DNA from: Lumnitzera littorea | Lineage: Eukaryota; Streptophyta; Magnoliopsida; Myrtales; Combretaceae | DNA length: 64,000 nucleotides | Direction of reading: 5' to 3' | Assembly (NCBI GenBank): GCA_024138015.1 | Contig: JAMXBB010000009.1 | Location: forward strand, 11,798,052 to 11,862,051 | Shown: in pieces, positions 32,897 to 46,499 of the stretch | How the letters are laid out: each line of letters opens with the position of its first letter | How positions within the stretch are numbered: position 1 is the stretch's first letter | Translations under genes and position numbers: made by a program | The notes under the pieces: model-generated | Databases searched by the model: none | Told to the model about the DNA's origin: nothing | Seen by the model: only the letters and a program-made list of their open reading frames with translations

Positions 32897-34260
32897 TGTA
32901 ACGACCCTAAAGGGGGGCTAGTAAAATTATCCTAGAATTATCATATTATGTGTGCACTCGTAATATAAAGACTGCCTTGTAAGTCAGAAATTGTAAGAAT
33001 CTAATCAAATATTGACTTATTGCATTTAATCATAATATATATATATATATATATATAGTAAATTTATATGAAAATATCTATGAAACCAATATTCTACAGT
33101 TCACCAGAATTGCGACGAATCGAAGTTCCTTATCAAATAATAAGTTTGGATAGTAAAAAATTTTTAAAAAAATTAGTTCAAAATAAGTCTAAAGGGTTAG
33201 ATTCTAGACATCTTGAAATTAAGAGAACACATGTTTTAATATTCTTTGCCATACAAACTAAGCTCAATCCAGTAAAATTCTAACCTATACCTATCCATCA
33301 TAATTTGAGTCTTTTACGCTCATCATTTGCCTCTTAACCCATTCCTAGCTTTGATATAACCTGCAAGAAAGACTATTGGAGAGTGAGCAAAACCATGGTT
33401 CAGTAAGATCATCCCTCATACCATACAACAAGTAATTAGCAAACAAGTTATTAGCCTTTAGTATGCAATACATATACAACCATATGAATGCAATAATATA
33501 CACAGTCATCTGGAAACTGTATACAGCTCGGATTTACACCCTTTGATCACCAGGGGTTGGGGAATAAGTACCAACATATCAGTTCTAGCTGCCACCACTC
33601 TAAGTTGAATTGCCATCGGCCCTATGTCTTATTAATTAATATAGCAAAATACGGCAAGCCCAACTCAAGCGAGGTTTTACTTTACTATTAAAATAATGAT
33701 TCGATAATACATATATGCTCAAGAGTGTAGGTAACCCTAAGCAAATACGTCCGTTGATAAAGCCCTAATTAAAGGATGGCATTCTTTGGTATACAGTAGT
33801 TTCCAGAGGTCGGGGTGAGGTAATATTGGACGAAGCATCACCTTTGTATAGCCTCTCTATGCACCCACGTGATGCTAATGACTTTCTTCATGCAGTTGTG
33901 CAATGTATGTTCGATTTAAAATTTTAAGCCAAATAGTTATTAGGTTCACTACGAAGTGGCTAAACAAATAAGGTAGACACTCAGCAAATAGGAATGCAAT
34001 TAATGAGCATAGCATCCAATTTCTCATTTCATATAAATTAAAGTATTTTTACACAACATAGCAATGAATATCAAGCATATGCTTTACCTATACCTTTACA
34101 TATATTCATTTCAAATATGTAATTTCATGTACAACTAAACTACAACCATAAGTAAGTATAGTAATCATAGGGAGTCACTCACTTGCTCGTAGTTCTTAAT
34201 CACGATGATTCTCACGTCAACAATCAATAGAAGGATTCTCAAAATCAGTATCACCTAAGA
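32897..34260 (-). mobile_element. Unpaired LTR (solo or fragment), Del/Tekay type, minus orientation
   Basis: It starts TGTAACGACCCTAAAGG. A stretch at about 33350-33560 is the reverse complement of 49560-49850: shared landmarks are 'tggtatgagggatgatc', 'gggtgtaaatc' and 'atgactgtgtatatt'. No PBS or coding sequence lies at its inner end, so it is a solo LTR or a fragment. The outer end is not defined. An (AT)n run lies at about 33036-33057. Confidence 0.6.
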
Positions 34261-36091
34261 TAAAGTTGAATAGGAAAAGTAAAGTATTTGGAATTGTGAC
34301 TTGTCAAATTAATCTCAATTTCATTAGAGCTAAACCTAAGCTTTTACTTATCATGGTTTTATATTTACTATAGCTTTATTAATATCATTTATTTACCGGT
34401 TTATTCATTTGTACTAAGTTTTTTTTTTTTTTTAAATGCTCAAGAAAACTATATTTGTTTGTGAGGATTATAACTTATTATGGCCAAGTCTAGTTTATAT
34501 CATGGGTGATGAGATGAAATTTTCCTATTTTGCATGTAGCCAAATTACTTAATTTTATTATTATTATATATATTGATATATATTTTGAGTCAAACATAGT
34601 TCGTTAATTTATGGGTTATCTTACTTAAATCAATTTAGACCTAAATATTGGTGTTTTTGACCCTATTAAGTACAGTTGAAAACTTCGACTACTATAACCT
34701 ATTTAGGAGGCTCGCTATATTTTGCTATTTTGTTTTGAGTTACTCTCCTAACTGACACTACTCTAGAATTATCATGGCTATAGTATGTATCTAATTCAAA
34801 AATCAATAGGGTTTTGTATTACTTGAATTCACTCATTAGACTTGTGATAGACATAAAGTATTATTGTTAATATACAGAATTGATTAATGATATGCAACTT
34901 TGCATAGTATTAGGTTAGTACATTACTTGCTTGTTTAGTATTTGTAAACCATTAGATCATATTTATCATTTTTATAAGAATTGCAATTTATTAACTTTGG
35001 TTTTTTCATTGAGGAAAAACATTTGTGCATCTTTAGTAAAATCGAAAAATGTAACGGTTATTCCAAAGCCAAATATTGAAACTTGGAAAAATAAATTTAA
35101 TATTCATTACGAATTCGTATAGGGTGCGGATATATGTAAGGCACTACCAATACTAAAATTATATCATGCAGTTAGATGAAGTACAACTTACCCTTGTAAC
35201 AAAGAAAATATATGTATATGTTTTGAATTCTTATGTGCAAGATTTTGCTACTATCTTAGATATATTCATGCATAGATATGGAAATGGATGTTTTTATATA
35301 TTTTGTACTAATCCATATATTCGTATACAAAAATGCACTTTTCCAAATAATTTAAGATGTACAAATTGGCCTATAATATGAAAATATACTCTTCATGTAT
35401 AATAATATATGCGCATTTACATGCATATTGTTATTATTTCTCATTCAACGTATCTTTTAAATTTTAGATAATTATTTCAAGTAATTTCATTTCATTACTC
35501 ACTAATTTATTTATAACATTATCATTATCACAACTATCATTATTTACGCTATTTCTCTAGTCAAGAGTTTAATATCTCCATATACAAGTATGAGTGGACT
35601 TAGTTATTGATATAATATATTATATATATATATTATGTACATTATTTTATTTTGTTTTACTTTGTTTATTATTATGAGTTTAGGTCCTTTATTTGCACAG
35701 CTAAAAGGATGTTAATTTATATGGCTCATCCCTTCTAATGAAAAGGCATCTAACATTTAGAATATGGGTCCCAAAACAAACAAGGACAATTAGCTAATTA
35801 TCAATAGGCAGCCCCACACCCATAAAAATTTCATTAATTTCATTTCCTACTTACCACTTATTTACTCGACAACAAGCACTGACCAAATTATTTATATTAA
35901 AAATCAGAAAATCCAGATTTTCATGCCTTCAAAACTCTGCAACAACAGTAACTTATACTGTCCTTATGTACGTATTATCCAGCCTCTACTTTCTTGAATA
36001 GATCATCACCTGGTGTTTGTGTTATTTCCTCATTTCACGTATATTCTTTGATAACTTGTATAGCTATCAAATAATAGGATTTCCATCCATA

Positions 36092-36129
36092 TTTCTTTCT
36101 TTCTTTCTTTCTTTCTTTTTTTTTTTTTT
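36092..36129. repeat. (TTTC)n microsatellite with T-run
   Basis: About seven TTTC units lead into a pure T-run. Confidence 0.9.
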
Positions 36130-36816
36130 GACATATACTGTTCAAAGTTAATCTATCATCAGAACTAGTTCGAAGCTACGAGATACGACCTTAAATCATA
36201 CCTAAGATAGCTCCTAACATCGGTAATCCATAGTGGTTTGACTTTGAGCGACGACTTGACGTTTGAAGAAGAAGAAGTCGTGTTGTTTTATGTTCCCAAA
36301 ATAGGAGCACTTATGAATGCGAGAAAGGACGGGAGAAAGAAAGGAAAAGGATCATTTCGATAGTATAATCAATCGCGAATGGGCTCGAGTTAAAAGTGGA
36401 CATTTACTTCGGTTCGTGTCATGTCGTTGATGCGCTTACATGAGGAGTCGGAGAACTCTTGGCGAATAAAGCTCGCTGTCCTGTTTCTCTTTTGCGGAAT
36501 AGGGGATAAGGTGTGACACAATTCAGAGGAAGGAAAAGAAGAAAAATAAGTAAATAAGAGTATGACACAACACCGGCTGACGAGAAGGAAGGAAAAGGAA
36601 TTGCAAATGGGGAGATAGAACAGGGAGTGCTGAGAACAAAAACAAAAACCAAAACCAAAGCATCTCTTACATGCTGAGAGGTATAATGTATGGAATGATG
36701 GGAGCTGAAACAAAATTAACCAGCCAATTTTCCTACATACATACGGGTGTGGAGTGAAAGTAAGAACAGAGAGAGGAACAGAGGAAGCAGGGGAAGAAGA
36801 GAGATGAAGCGATCAC

Positions 36817-36835
36817 GGAGAGAGAGAGAGAGAGA
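36817..36835. repeat. (GA)n microsatellite
   Basis: About nine GA units in a longer purine-rich stretch (36720-36870). Confidence 0.9.
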
Positions 36836-39649
36836 TAAGAAGAAGAAGAAAGATTTTGCAGTAGAGGAGAGAGAGGGAGATTGATTTTTCCGAGATTTTG
36901 TTGTACTAAGAGTTTGGAAGTGGATGTTATGAGATTTTGTGGGAAGATATTTTTAGATTTGAAGAAGGGAGGGTGGCTTGGTCTTATTGGAATTTAAAAA
37001 GGGTGAGCAACTTGTAACGAGAGAGACTAAAGAAAGCGCTAGAAGTGGCTGGGAGTACTTAGAAATGAGAAGAAAGGTTGGTGCCTATAAAGAGAATAAA
37101 TTTAAGAATGGGATTGTATCACAATGGGTCGTTATCCTATTAAAATAATTTTTGGTGATTTTATTATTAAAATTTAATTAAACTTCCTAGTTTTATTATC
37201 TTTTAGCTACAAATACTTCTCCAATTATAATTCACATACTTATTATTATTGGGAGTTATAGCTTTTGTTATATTTTAATGATATACAACCAGTTAAGATT
37301 TTGAAGATGGATGATTACAATCTTATGCAAGTGGGTATAATTATTTATGAATCTTTCCATTATCATCGTAAATGCGCATTTACAAACTTTAAGATTATAA
37401 AGTTATACATATGATTGTGAAATATTTTATTATTATTAAATACATAAATACTTGTACAGCATATTCTATAGTAAATCACCATTTATATAATAAATACTAC
37501 GAAGGATACTTAAACAATTTATTGTAACCATGTTGTTTATTTTACTAGAATTTTATTTTTTGAATTGTAATACTATTTCATTGTACATGTCAAGGTCTAT
37601 TGAGTGGTGAGGAACATATTTTAGGTGAGTAGGAATCATACAATACATAATTAACTAAGTATGGTTGTTATAATCATAAGTTTCTATTATTTAATTATCT
37701 ATTATTATTTATATATATGCACACATCTTTATAATTCTCTTTTTTTTTTTTTAGCATAATTATGGGTTTGTTATTAGTTTATTTAGGAAGCATAGTCAAT
37801 ATTATAGTTTCGACATATTGAAAATACTAGGTTACTTTTCAAAATAAATAAATAAATAATATTAAAGAAATTTCGTAAAGTATATATCATATATTTTTGG
37901 GGTTTTACATATGTTCTTACTGAATTTGTCAGTTTTACCTATTTGAGTTACATGGGCTAAAATGTAAACAGAACAATTAAGCATCAACAAGACCATCAAC
38001 TTTTAAAGTGCTACATCATTTTCCCTAAATGTTCCAATTTTGTTTCCTCTTCTTCTCTCCCCTTGTCCAATGTATGTAACCTTCATTAATATAAGCTTTA
38101 GCTACAAGAAATCTCTTTATCATAGTTTATAACATCAATTATTCAAGATGATTCGAGAGAGTTCCTTCAATTTTTAACTTTTTCCAAACAAAATAATTAA
38201 AAAAAAATTGTTTTAACTCTACTTATCTTTCTTTTATGCATCTTAGATTATGAATCCAGGGATCTTTATGTAAAAAAGAACTTAGTTTATTCATTTCATT
38301 ATTTCCATAATATATTTCAATTTTTTTTATAACTATTTTGACCATATTTACAGTTTCTCAAAACTATTTTATATGTATTGAAGAAACTTGTATTTTAACG
38401 TTCCAATTCTGTATTTTGATTCTAAAAATTATTAAGGGATTTTAAGTAAAATTGTGAGTTTAACAACTTTAGGTGAAACTGCTATAATGCGATAATTAGT
38501 TAGAGTTCTCTATGAGATCAATCTTGTACACTGTACTTTGTCGTTATATTACACTTGAATGGCCGTTGCGCTTTACCAACACTTGTATAGCCGTTGCACT
38601 TTTCACAAACAAATGAATTTATTTTAGAGAATGTACAAGAAAGCGAAAGTACCACTAGGCTCTATATTAGTGCCTTCCAATGGGAGGTGAGTCCTGATAG
38701 ATGTAAAAGATTGATACCTTTAATAGTATCATTGAGTTGACAAGCACCACATAATTATATACTCATTCTCTATCCAAATGGAATAGCTAATACTACCTGA
38801 TGAAAGGGGATAATTAGTTCTTATAAAGAAGGAATAGAATTAACTTGCAAAACAGTTGTTTCTCAAGTTAAGTTTTATGTAAATAAAGCAACACCATTTC
38901 ACAAAAATTATTATCTCTCCATTGTATTACCATAACAAAAATGGTATTATATATAGTATAGGTTTCTTGTAATTTTATCAATATATAAAAAACTTTATTG
39001 TTAATTTTAATAATTAACAAATACGCACAAATAAAAGTACCACCCTTTATAGAGACTCACAACACCTCTCTTTTTATCGTTGAAAACTGTTACTTAGTTT
39101 TTGATAGATAATTTCTTGTGATCTAGGTATAAATGTAGTTTTTGTTTTTATTCCATTTTGTTTCTTGTGTTTCTTAATGGTGAGTGTATTTGGAAAGCAA
39201 CATCTAGAATTTAGGGCAAAACGATGCTTAGATAGATAAGGTACCCTAAATAATTGTCTCATAACATAAGATTCTATCTAAAAATTTCTTCCATTGATTT
39301 TATGTTTGGCTCACTAGAATAGAATACAATTAGAAATGAATACTAATTGTCATGGTATTATTTTCTTCTATAATTGGGGTAATTTTTGAAATAAAAACTA
39401 CATTTTTTTTAGGAATAGCAGTTACTCTAGTGAAGAGAAAGGATAAGAATTCCTTATTTATTTTGTATTACAACAAATAGACCTTACTAATGGCTTAACA
39501 TTTTGCAAATCGAATAAAGGGAATAATAATTCCATTCTTATAAACCAAACACAAAGGATAAAATATATGGAATCAGTACAAGAGCAATTCTAGTTTTTCA
39601 AGCAATTGCAAATTTGCGGTAAATTGCAATCTTTTTATAAACTCTTTCA

Positions 39650-41045
39650 GGTTTAGTATATAAAATAGATGAGATCCATGCTCAAGATTTTGCTCTAATT
39701 GGTGAAAAATGAATTCGGCTGAACAATTGTTGAAGCTTTGGGGAGAATAAACGTCAGATGTTGAATTGTTACCGTAAACTTGAGATCTTTTGCCAATTGA
39801 AACCGATTGCTAAGTATTAGACTGGAAAGGAGGATTCAATTTAGGGTTTCGTGGTTTAAGGAAGAAGCTGCTTCGTACTTGGAACCATGAGTTTAAAATG
39901 ATTCAATTGTACTTAGTATGAAGGTACAGAATTTTAAAATGATTCGCCGCTGGATGGAAATTCCAATTAGCCATGGGAAATCCCTTGTAACCAGCAATAC
40001 CCAGTTAGTTGACCAACCCAATGACCAGATAATCTTGTTAGTTGATTAAAACCTTCCATTAGCCACCTATTACTCCTCTTAATTAGCCAACAAAACCCTT
40101 ATTTTAGGGGACTTAACCCTTCACTTTGTCAACTAAACCTCAATTCTAGACCGCTTTTGCCCCTAGTCGACTAAAACCCGCCCCACTACATTTAGATAAA
40201 GAGATTAAATCAATTTTATTTTCTTATGGGTCTTGCATCAATGTAAAAGAAGACCGTGGACTTCCAGGTAAGTGATTGAAACCTGTTGGAAAAGGTTGTT
40301 AATGCCAATAAGCTTGCCCAGTTAAATTCTGGTTGTCATGTAGTTGCTTGTAATTGGTTGTGCTTGTAGGTAGTCGTATCTCCATTGGTGTGATGTTTAT
40401 TTATGTTCATATTGATTCCCTCTTGATTGTGATTGATTGTCAATGGTTGTGATTGGCTGCGATTGATTGTTACTGAATGTGATAACATGATGATATTGTG
40501 GAAATGTTTTTACTCTTTGTGGCTAGAAGTATGGGAGTGACTGGTTTATCTTTGTTCTGTAGCCCGTAGCTCAGGAGGGCCTAGGTATTGGTTTCCAGTA
40601 ATCCATAAGGGACTAGCTTATTTTTCTTATATGATTGCTTGCAGCTTAGGAGGGACATATCGTATTGTGTTGTGCTTGATTAGCTTGGAAGGGCAAGTTG
40701 TGTTTGCTATTAGAGTGTAATTGTGTGGTATGGAGCTGTTGATGGATTTCGTAATCAGGTCATATCTGCATTCTGTGCATGATAAATGTTTGTGCTAGAT
40801 GGTGAGTGTACTTAATGGGTATTATAGTTCCCATCTTTTAGACTTCTTGCTAACCACATCTCAGGTATTGATAGCTAGGTGATCACATCGACAACTTTGG
40901 TGTAGGATATGATGCTTAAATCCGAGAATGAGAGTGGCGGTAACCACCACCAACTTTTGGGTTTCATGGGCAATTGAGATCGTATTGTACAATTTACTAT
41001 TTTCAATTTCTAGGTAGATATTTGAGGTTGTAAGAGTTCAACTGA
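39650..41045 (+). repeat. Dispersed LTR-like repeat downstream of DUF4220 copy A
   Basis: It is related in part to 45760-45950 (first 200 bases; 'gaattcggctg', 'gaataaacg', 'gtaaacttgag') and to 50795-51520 (40190 onward; 'gattgattgtcaatg', 'tttgctattagagt', 'gtgagtatactta'). The wording resembles Del/Tekay LTRs in plus orientation. It lies in the 3' flank of the gene copies and appears to have been carried along in the tandem duplication. It includes a 'gattgtgattg' short-repeat stretch at 40425-40485. Confidence 0.6.
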
Positions 41046-41978
41046 TGTTTTTCACCAATTCTAAATCTTCAAGATCTCCATCCATAATCATGTTTTCAAT
41101 TCTAGGTCTTATGAAGTGGCTAGCATAGGGGTAAGCTTGCCGGTCCTTGCTACAGTCTAATAAGGACCTAGTGGTAGATTTCTCCTTGGTTCGGAGCATG
41201 ACAACGTCTCTATTTAATGCCCTTGAAGTATAGTCTGTAAGCATGGATATTTATCCTCAGTGGGTAGAATGATGAAGCAGCTAAAGAAGTTGCTTAATGT
41301 CATCGTGTTTTTGTTATATGACCACTCCTTTGATTATTTTGTTACATAGCGGGCCTATATAAACAAGAAGAAAAGAAGTTTATACGTATACTTTGAAGTA
41401 TACAATCAAGAAATTAAGTACTCTTTCATTGCAAATGTGAATATTAGAGCAAGAGATTTGTTACAGGATCGATTAGAATTTCTTCCTTTTGTACCTATTT
41501 TGAATTAGTCTTTTGGGCTCGTCAGAGAAAACCCAACCAACGATCTCATGAGTAAAGTGCATTGTTTTTTTTTTTTTTAATTATTATCATTATTAATTTA
41601 AAGAAGGTGCAGTTTGACTTCTCTGTAATATACATCAGTGCAATAGCAATTTCGTCAATAGTATCCCAAGTTTTTCTCTTTTATTTCTAATTGGACAGAA
41701 AATAACTTCCCATAACTGCCCCTAGCATGCCGTATGGCTTATTACAATAGAAACAACATTACCACTCAAACTACAAAACAAACATGCAAGTATCAACAGC
41801 CACACATATACTTGACAAACAACAACACAGAATACAAACAAATACACTTTATGAATACAACTTCACATCCCCTTGTTTCAATCGTGTAATTTCCTAACTT
41901 GGCTGGTAACAAGATTTGAATAAAAATGGGAATTTATAGAATAAATAAGATAAAAATCTCCCCACATAAGCGGATAAT
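41046..41978. other. 3' flank of DUF4220 copy A
   Basis: No gene seen. Parts near 41220-41400 match the 3' flanks of copies B (about 47140-47320) and C (about 51860-51960): 'ccttgaagtatagtctgtaag', 'aagaagttgcttaat', 'tcctttgatta'. Confidence 0.5.
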
Positions 41979-44035
41979 TTATCTTAGAATCAGCTTGGCT
42001 GTAGCATGACCTTCTGTCATCTGAAAGTGATTAGTCAGGCCATAATGGGCAATTAGCAGCCATACATGAGTAATAAGCTCTCCACCCCATCGCAACTGCT
42101 CAACAAGGCGGTCTCCCTCACAGTGAAATGCTGCATGAACGAGTATCTCTTGCCATAATTTGAAAATCGTTTCCCATTTCAGATTATTGTCTATAGGTAT
42201 ATCATATAATTCTGAAGCGACCATGCATCCGCCAAATAAAACTGATTTGCTTCTTCTCCCTTTCGCTTTCTTAAGGGGTAAATTAGTGTTCACCTCGAGC
42301 AGCATTTTGGCAGCTTTATAGTAACCTGAATGCAAATTGTCAAATGAATGTTCTTTCTTTTTAAACCAGATTTTGGGGAAGCTGCACCAATACTTGAAGT
42401 AAGAACAGAGGCTTGTTTTTCCACCTTTGCTGGATTGATGCTCTTTGAAAAACTTGACAGCTTTGGCCATGGTGTCTCGAAGAGGAATCTGGCCAATACC
42501 TAGGCAGCATAGAAGGGTACATCACTAGCAAATAAAATATACCTAGCCAGCGGCATCGCCCACCTCTGAAATGGACGGTCTGTCATACCTTTTTCATGGT
42601 CTGAGTAGTAGGATAACTCCGTGGCAACATGTCATGTAATGATGATTTGATCTAATGGTCCATTGGTACTCCAGTTCACACTATCATTTTTAAATACAGA
42701 TCTTATATGGCCTGGGTCACCAGCTGATTCATCCAGTCGTTCCCTATGATATTTGGTTCTAACATCCCTAAAGATTGAGTCTTTTAGGTCATCTAGAATC
42801 TCTTCATGAGATGTATGGTTGTACTTTTCTACCTTATCGTGTACATTTATTAACTTCTACATCCTTGTACAAGCAAGTGGTCTCTCCTTCAAGCAAAAGC
42901 TTAGAAGACTGAATGACCTATAGAATTTGACCATCTAGGTTCTTTACATAACTGAAGAGAAGTGACAGCTCTAAGAAATAAACTACTTCTGTCTCCTGTG
43001 CTTAGCCATACATCTGTCCAGTCTGAAGACAGAAGCATTGCAATGGAATATATCTCCAAAAGAATCACTCCCACCAGCAACTAGTAAGTAACAGCAAGAT
43101 TGACCTTTTTGTAATGGGGCTTTTCAAACTGCGGCTGACACCCCACTTGGAATACAGCATGGCAGCCTTGTTATACAGCATGTCATACATGAATCCCAGT
43201 TCAATTTCAATTATTTTAGAAGTATTTTCCCAAGAAATATCCTTGAATACTGCTCAAATGGCATCTCTATTATCATTACTAAGAATAAGCATGGTGAAAA
43301 GATGCTTGAATATTTGGATCAGGCTGTAAGCTTTAACAAGTTCAGCTGCATCCTTGATGGAAGAATTTACTTTGGTGCAATAATCAGCCCTGATTTGAAC
43401 CTCAACTATCTCATCTGCTGTCACATTGTACCCTTCAGCCTTCTTCAAGCTGTATTCCCCCATAAATCTTGGGTTGTTAGTACTAGGATCTGGAGGTGCA
43501 AGCATGGAGTCTTTCTGCTTCTCGCTGCTTGCCAACGAGAGAACCCAAGTCCTATCCCTGTATTGAGTTAATCCTGCGATAATCATGAAGAAAGACAGCA
43601 GAGAGTGATACGAAACTGACCATGTCATGAGATAGATGTAAGCTGTCACCCCTGTTTGTACTGCTGCTACAAGCAAATGCCTTAACCATAATTCAATGTC
43701 TTCCAGGGCATAAGCTGTAATATTATCCGGTCCTCCTAAAAGCAATAGAAGACATGGGGCCCAAAATGCAATGAGCTTGCTTCTCTATCCAGCTTGCCAG
43801 ATTCCTCTTTAACATCCCCAAGCTTACTTGACAATATGCCAAGTGATACGGTAGCTAGGGAATCTGCCGACAAATATGCAAACCAGGTGACTATTCTGAT
43901 CCAGAGATGGTGATTGAATTTTTGGTGGTTTCCTACAAGGATGAGTATAGTTTGCAGGGCAAGGCATAACAAAACCATAAGCCTCGGGTCTCATTCACTC
44001 CACAGGTTTCTTAGTCTTGAACTAATCAGCTCCAT
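41979..44035 (-). pseudogene. DUF4220/DUF594 membrane protein gene, copy A (pseudogene)
   Basis: DUF4220/DUF594 proteins are plant multi-pass membrane proteins of unknown biochemical role. The ATG is at 44033-44035 and the stop at 41979. The family block GGPDNITAYALEDIELWLRH is intact. Breaks: a 1-base loss near 43783, a TGA at about 43254, a roughly 49 bp deletion near 43122 that removes a membrane segment present in copy C, and several stops over 42500-43100. The last part (41979-42470) is open and ends with GELITHVWLLIAHYGLTNHF, the DUF594-type C-terminus. It is clearly alignable with copy C along most of its length. It cannot make a full protein. Confidence 0.85.
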
Positions 44036-44150
44036 TGCCTGCCTCCTCAATAGAGATCCTGCTTGCAATGGGAAGACATGGAAAGCAAGAATGAGCTCAT
44101 GGATTTTCTCCTAGAAACCTATCACCATCAATGGTATTTTCTTTGGTCAT

Positions 44151-44190
44151 TGAGATGGCAAAATGTCCACCATTTTGTAGGGTGTGTTTG
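44151..44190 (-). promoter_or_regulatory. Conserved upstream block, copy A
   Basis: The sequence tgagatggcaaaatgtccac and the following 'cattttgtagggtgtgttt' recur upstream of all copies (47645, 55267, 59319). Here it lies about 115 bases before the ATG, a fitting place for a core promoter or 5' UTR element. Its function is inferred from conservation and position only. Confidence 0.45.
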
Positions 44191-45759
44191 TCCCCTAATA
44201 ATTGCTATAAAGAAAACTGTGCAATTATCAAACATTACTGTAATAATCTCAAGAGATTGTAAGTACTAATAACATTGAGTGTTAAATGGTTCTGGAAAAT
44301 AATAGCAGTAGTCGGTCTCCAGTATTCATGATCAATAGCTGTGGAAAATATATAAAGACAATGAGGAGAATGATTTCATTTTCCAAATTGAAAATAATTT
44401 TTTTCTTTTCTATGGATATTTTCTATGATAGTTAACAGCTATCATCGGCTATTTGGCTTCCATCTTTATCTCTCACTAGCACTTCTCATTAAAAGACACT
44501 AATGAGTCAACTTCTTGAGATTTATTATTTGATAGTAGTTAACAAATATCAAAAAAGGTTGGAAAAACATCATCTGTGAAACAAATGCATGCTTAACTCA
44601 AAATCATATACATAAAAGCATGTTTTTCAATGTCAATACACTGATAGCATGGAACTTTTCTTCTAAATCATAGATAGCACTGGCTCTTCTACCACTACCT
44701 ATCACAAAAAGCTACTAGATATCCTGATCTTTTATATTCATATTTACAATCCCTGAAAGAATAAAAGTTGATTAGGATAACAAGTGCATGTTGTACCAAC
44801 TTGGAGATTCGATCACTTAGCTTTCAAGAATGGTCACTGTTGTTGAAGAGCCAAATGGATATTATGTATCAGATAGTGCTGTATGTCTCCTGATTTGAAA
44901 GTGAATAATGAGTATTACCATTCAGTACTGCCAGTTTGATTCACTGTCAATGTTTAATACTGTGCTTTGTTTGAAAACTATAGCTACCCAAGACATCATG
45001 TGCAGTTCAAGATATTATAATATTCGATGAAAACTTGTCTATTTATTAGTAGATCATTAACTAATCTGTTCCCATGTTAAAGATGCCTCCAATTAAAGTC
45101 TATTTGGCAAGTCAATTTTGAGTAATTGAAAATTCAGTTGTATAGACATTCTCCACAATGAGAAATTATTATCTGTGATTAAAGTATGTAGGAACCAACA
45201 AAATGGCATGTGAAGAAGACTTGAAAGTAGTTCAACTTTCTATTTATACTTTAGAGGGGAACAAGAATACATTTCTCCTCTTAATTGCCAGAAAACAGTA
45301 GAATAAAATGTTTTTGAGCCTTTACTGTTAGTATTCAACCATCTAATTTAAAAGTATAAACTTGTAAATTTGATACCAGCCTCATATTTATTAGTTGACA
45401 ATCCTACTATTATTGGCTAGAATTTAAGCTAAGGCTCCTCAAGTAAATAACTTAATTCGACAAGTTTGAATGATGATGAAGAGTTAGAACTTGGGACCTT
45501 CTAATCTAATACCATGTCAAGTTTGGTATGTCCCTTTTACGTTTTTTATTACTTAGCTGTAATTAAGAAATATAGTATTAGAGAGTGGGACATACCATGG
45601 CTAGAATTTAAGCAACTGCTGAGTGTCTAGGGGGTGAATGTTGATTCAAACCTGGAGCTAGCTAATTCTTTTCTTGTATATTAACGTACTATTATAATAT
45701 AGTGATAGAATAATATTTTTTTATTTATAAGCTCTTTTAAATGTAGTACATAATACAGA
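44191..45759. other. Upstream region of DUF4220 copy A
   Basis: No gene. It is collinear in blocks with 47690-47950, 55310-56160 and 59360-59810 ('ctcaaaatcatatacataaaagcatgttttt' region near 44600; 'agtcaattttgagt' near 45110; 'gaaccaacaaaatggcatgtg' near 45190). Confidence 0.6.
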
Positions 45760-45950
45760 AGAAATCAATGCTTAAGAGTTTGCTCTAATGGGTGCAGAAT
45801 GAATTCGGCTGGACAATTGTTGAACCACTAGGGAAAATAAACGCTAGACATCAAATTGTTACAGTAAACTTGAGGTTTTCACCATTGAAAACCAATTGCG
45901 GAGTGTTAGACTTGAAAGGCCTAACTTGGTGATTCGGAGGCTCTAGGAAC
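45760..45950 (+). repeat. LTR-like repeat fragment, related to 39650-39850
   Basis: Shared phrases: 'tttgctctaatgggtgca', 'gaattcggctggacaattg', 'gtaaacttgaggtttt' and 'gtgttagacttgaaagg'. It ends near 45950 and marks the left side of the copy B unit. Confidence 0.7.
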
Positions 45951-46261
45951 TCCTTTAGTATGCTAAGTAAAAGGATTTAATGCCTAAGAACGAAACCAAA
46001 CGCAGAGGAAACAAAGAAGCTAAGCTACTTTCAAGAAAAAAAAATAAGCTACTCAATAGCATGGAACAATGGGAATCAACTGAATAGAAATGTCTTGCTT
46101 CATTTGACTTTTTGGATAAGAATGATGACATCATGATGGGCCTTATTATTTCTCCATTAGGTTTTCCAGCCCTCTGCACCAATTTGGACTCCCACTTGTC
46201 AACTTCAAGAAGTGGAATAAAAAATGATGATGCGTCTGCAAACTTAGTGAGTTGCAATGTT

Positions 46262-46483
46262 TTATATTCTGCTCTCAGTTAAGCTCATTCTGTTTTTTCG
46301 ACTTGGCAGCTGCTCTCTGTCTCTTGCTTCAGGATTCTGTTTTCTTTGAATGCTATGGACTGAATTCATGCAGCTCCTGTTTGGTTCAAATACACAATTG
46401 AGGGCCACAATGCTTTGCCTCAATGCTTTGCTGTGTTTCAATTGAATACAAAAGCAAGAAATTAGCAGTAATGTGCTGACCAT
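46262..46483 (-). CDS. Small open frame with a hydrophobic start (uncertain)
   Basis: A 73-codon frame beginning MVSTLLLISCFCIQLKHSKA, which looks like a signal peptide, followed by a polar, basic tail (SIQRKQNPEARDREQLP). A second open frame of 100 codons follows at 45955-46257. Neither resembles a family I know. It lies between DUF4220 copies A and B and is absent from the other units. It may be chance or an exon remnant. Confidence 0.2.
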   Translation of the reverse strand: MVSTLLLISCFCIQLKHSKALRQSIVALNCVFEPNRSCMNSVHSIQRKQNPEARDREQLPSRKNRMSLTESRI

Positions 46484-46499
46484 TTTGAAATTGAAATTT

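Larger units (their letters stand above)
34261..39649. other. AT-rich non-coding stretch with simple repeats
   Basis: No gene is recognised on either strand in 5.4 kb. It holds a (TTTC)n plus T-run (36092-36129), a purine-rich stretch with a (GA)n run (36817-36835), several T and A runs, and many short frames without family resemblance. Parts near 36170-37000 may be degraded LTR sequence. The frame at 36390-36713 (minus) has the composition of reversed purine-rich DNA. Confidence 0.45.

Noticed and set aside
33068..33283. 71-codon plus-strand frame within the unpaired LTR
   Set aside because: Lies in LTR sequence next to an (AT)n run; no homology to coding sequence.
34931..35381. Two plus-strand frames of 63 and 71 codons
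   Set aside because: AT-rich DNA with no domain, no conserved start and no support from the surroundings.
36390..36713. 107-codon minus-strand frame rich in Cys, Phe and Ser
   Set aside because: Composition is that of the complement of a purine-rich stretch; another frame over the same DNA is equally open; no domain.
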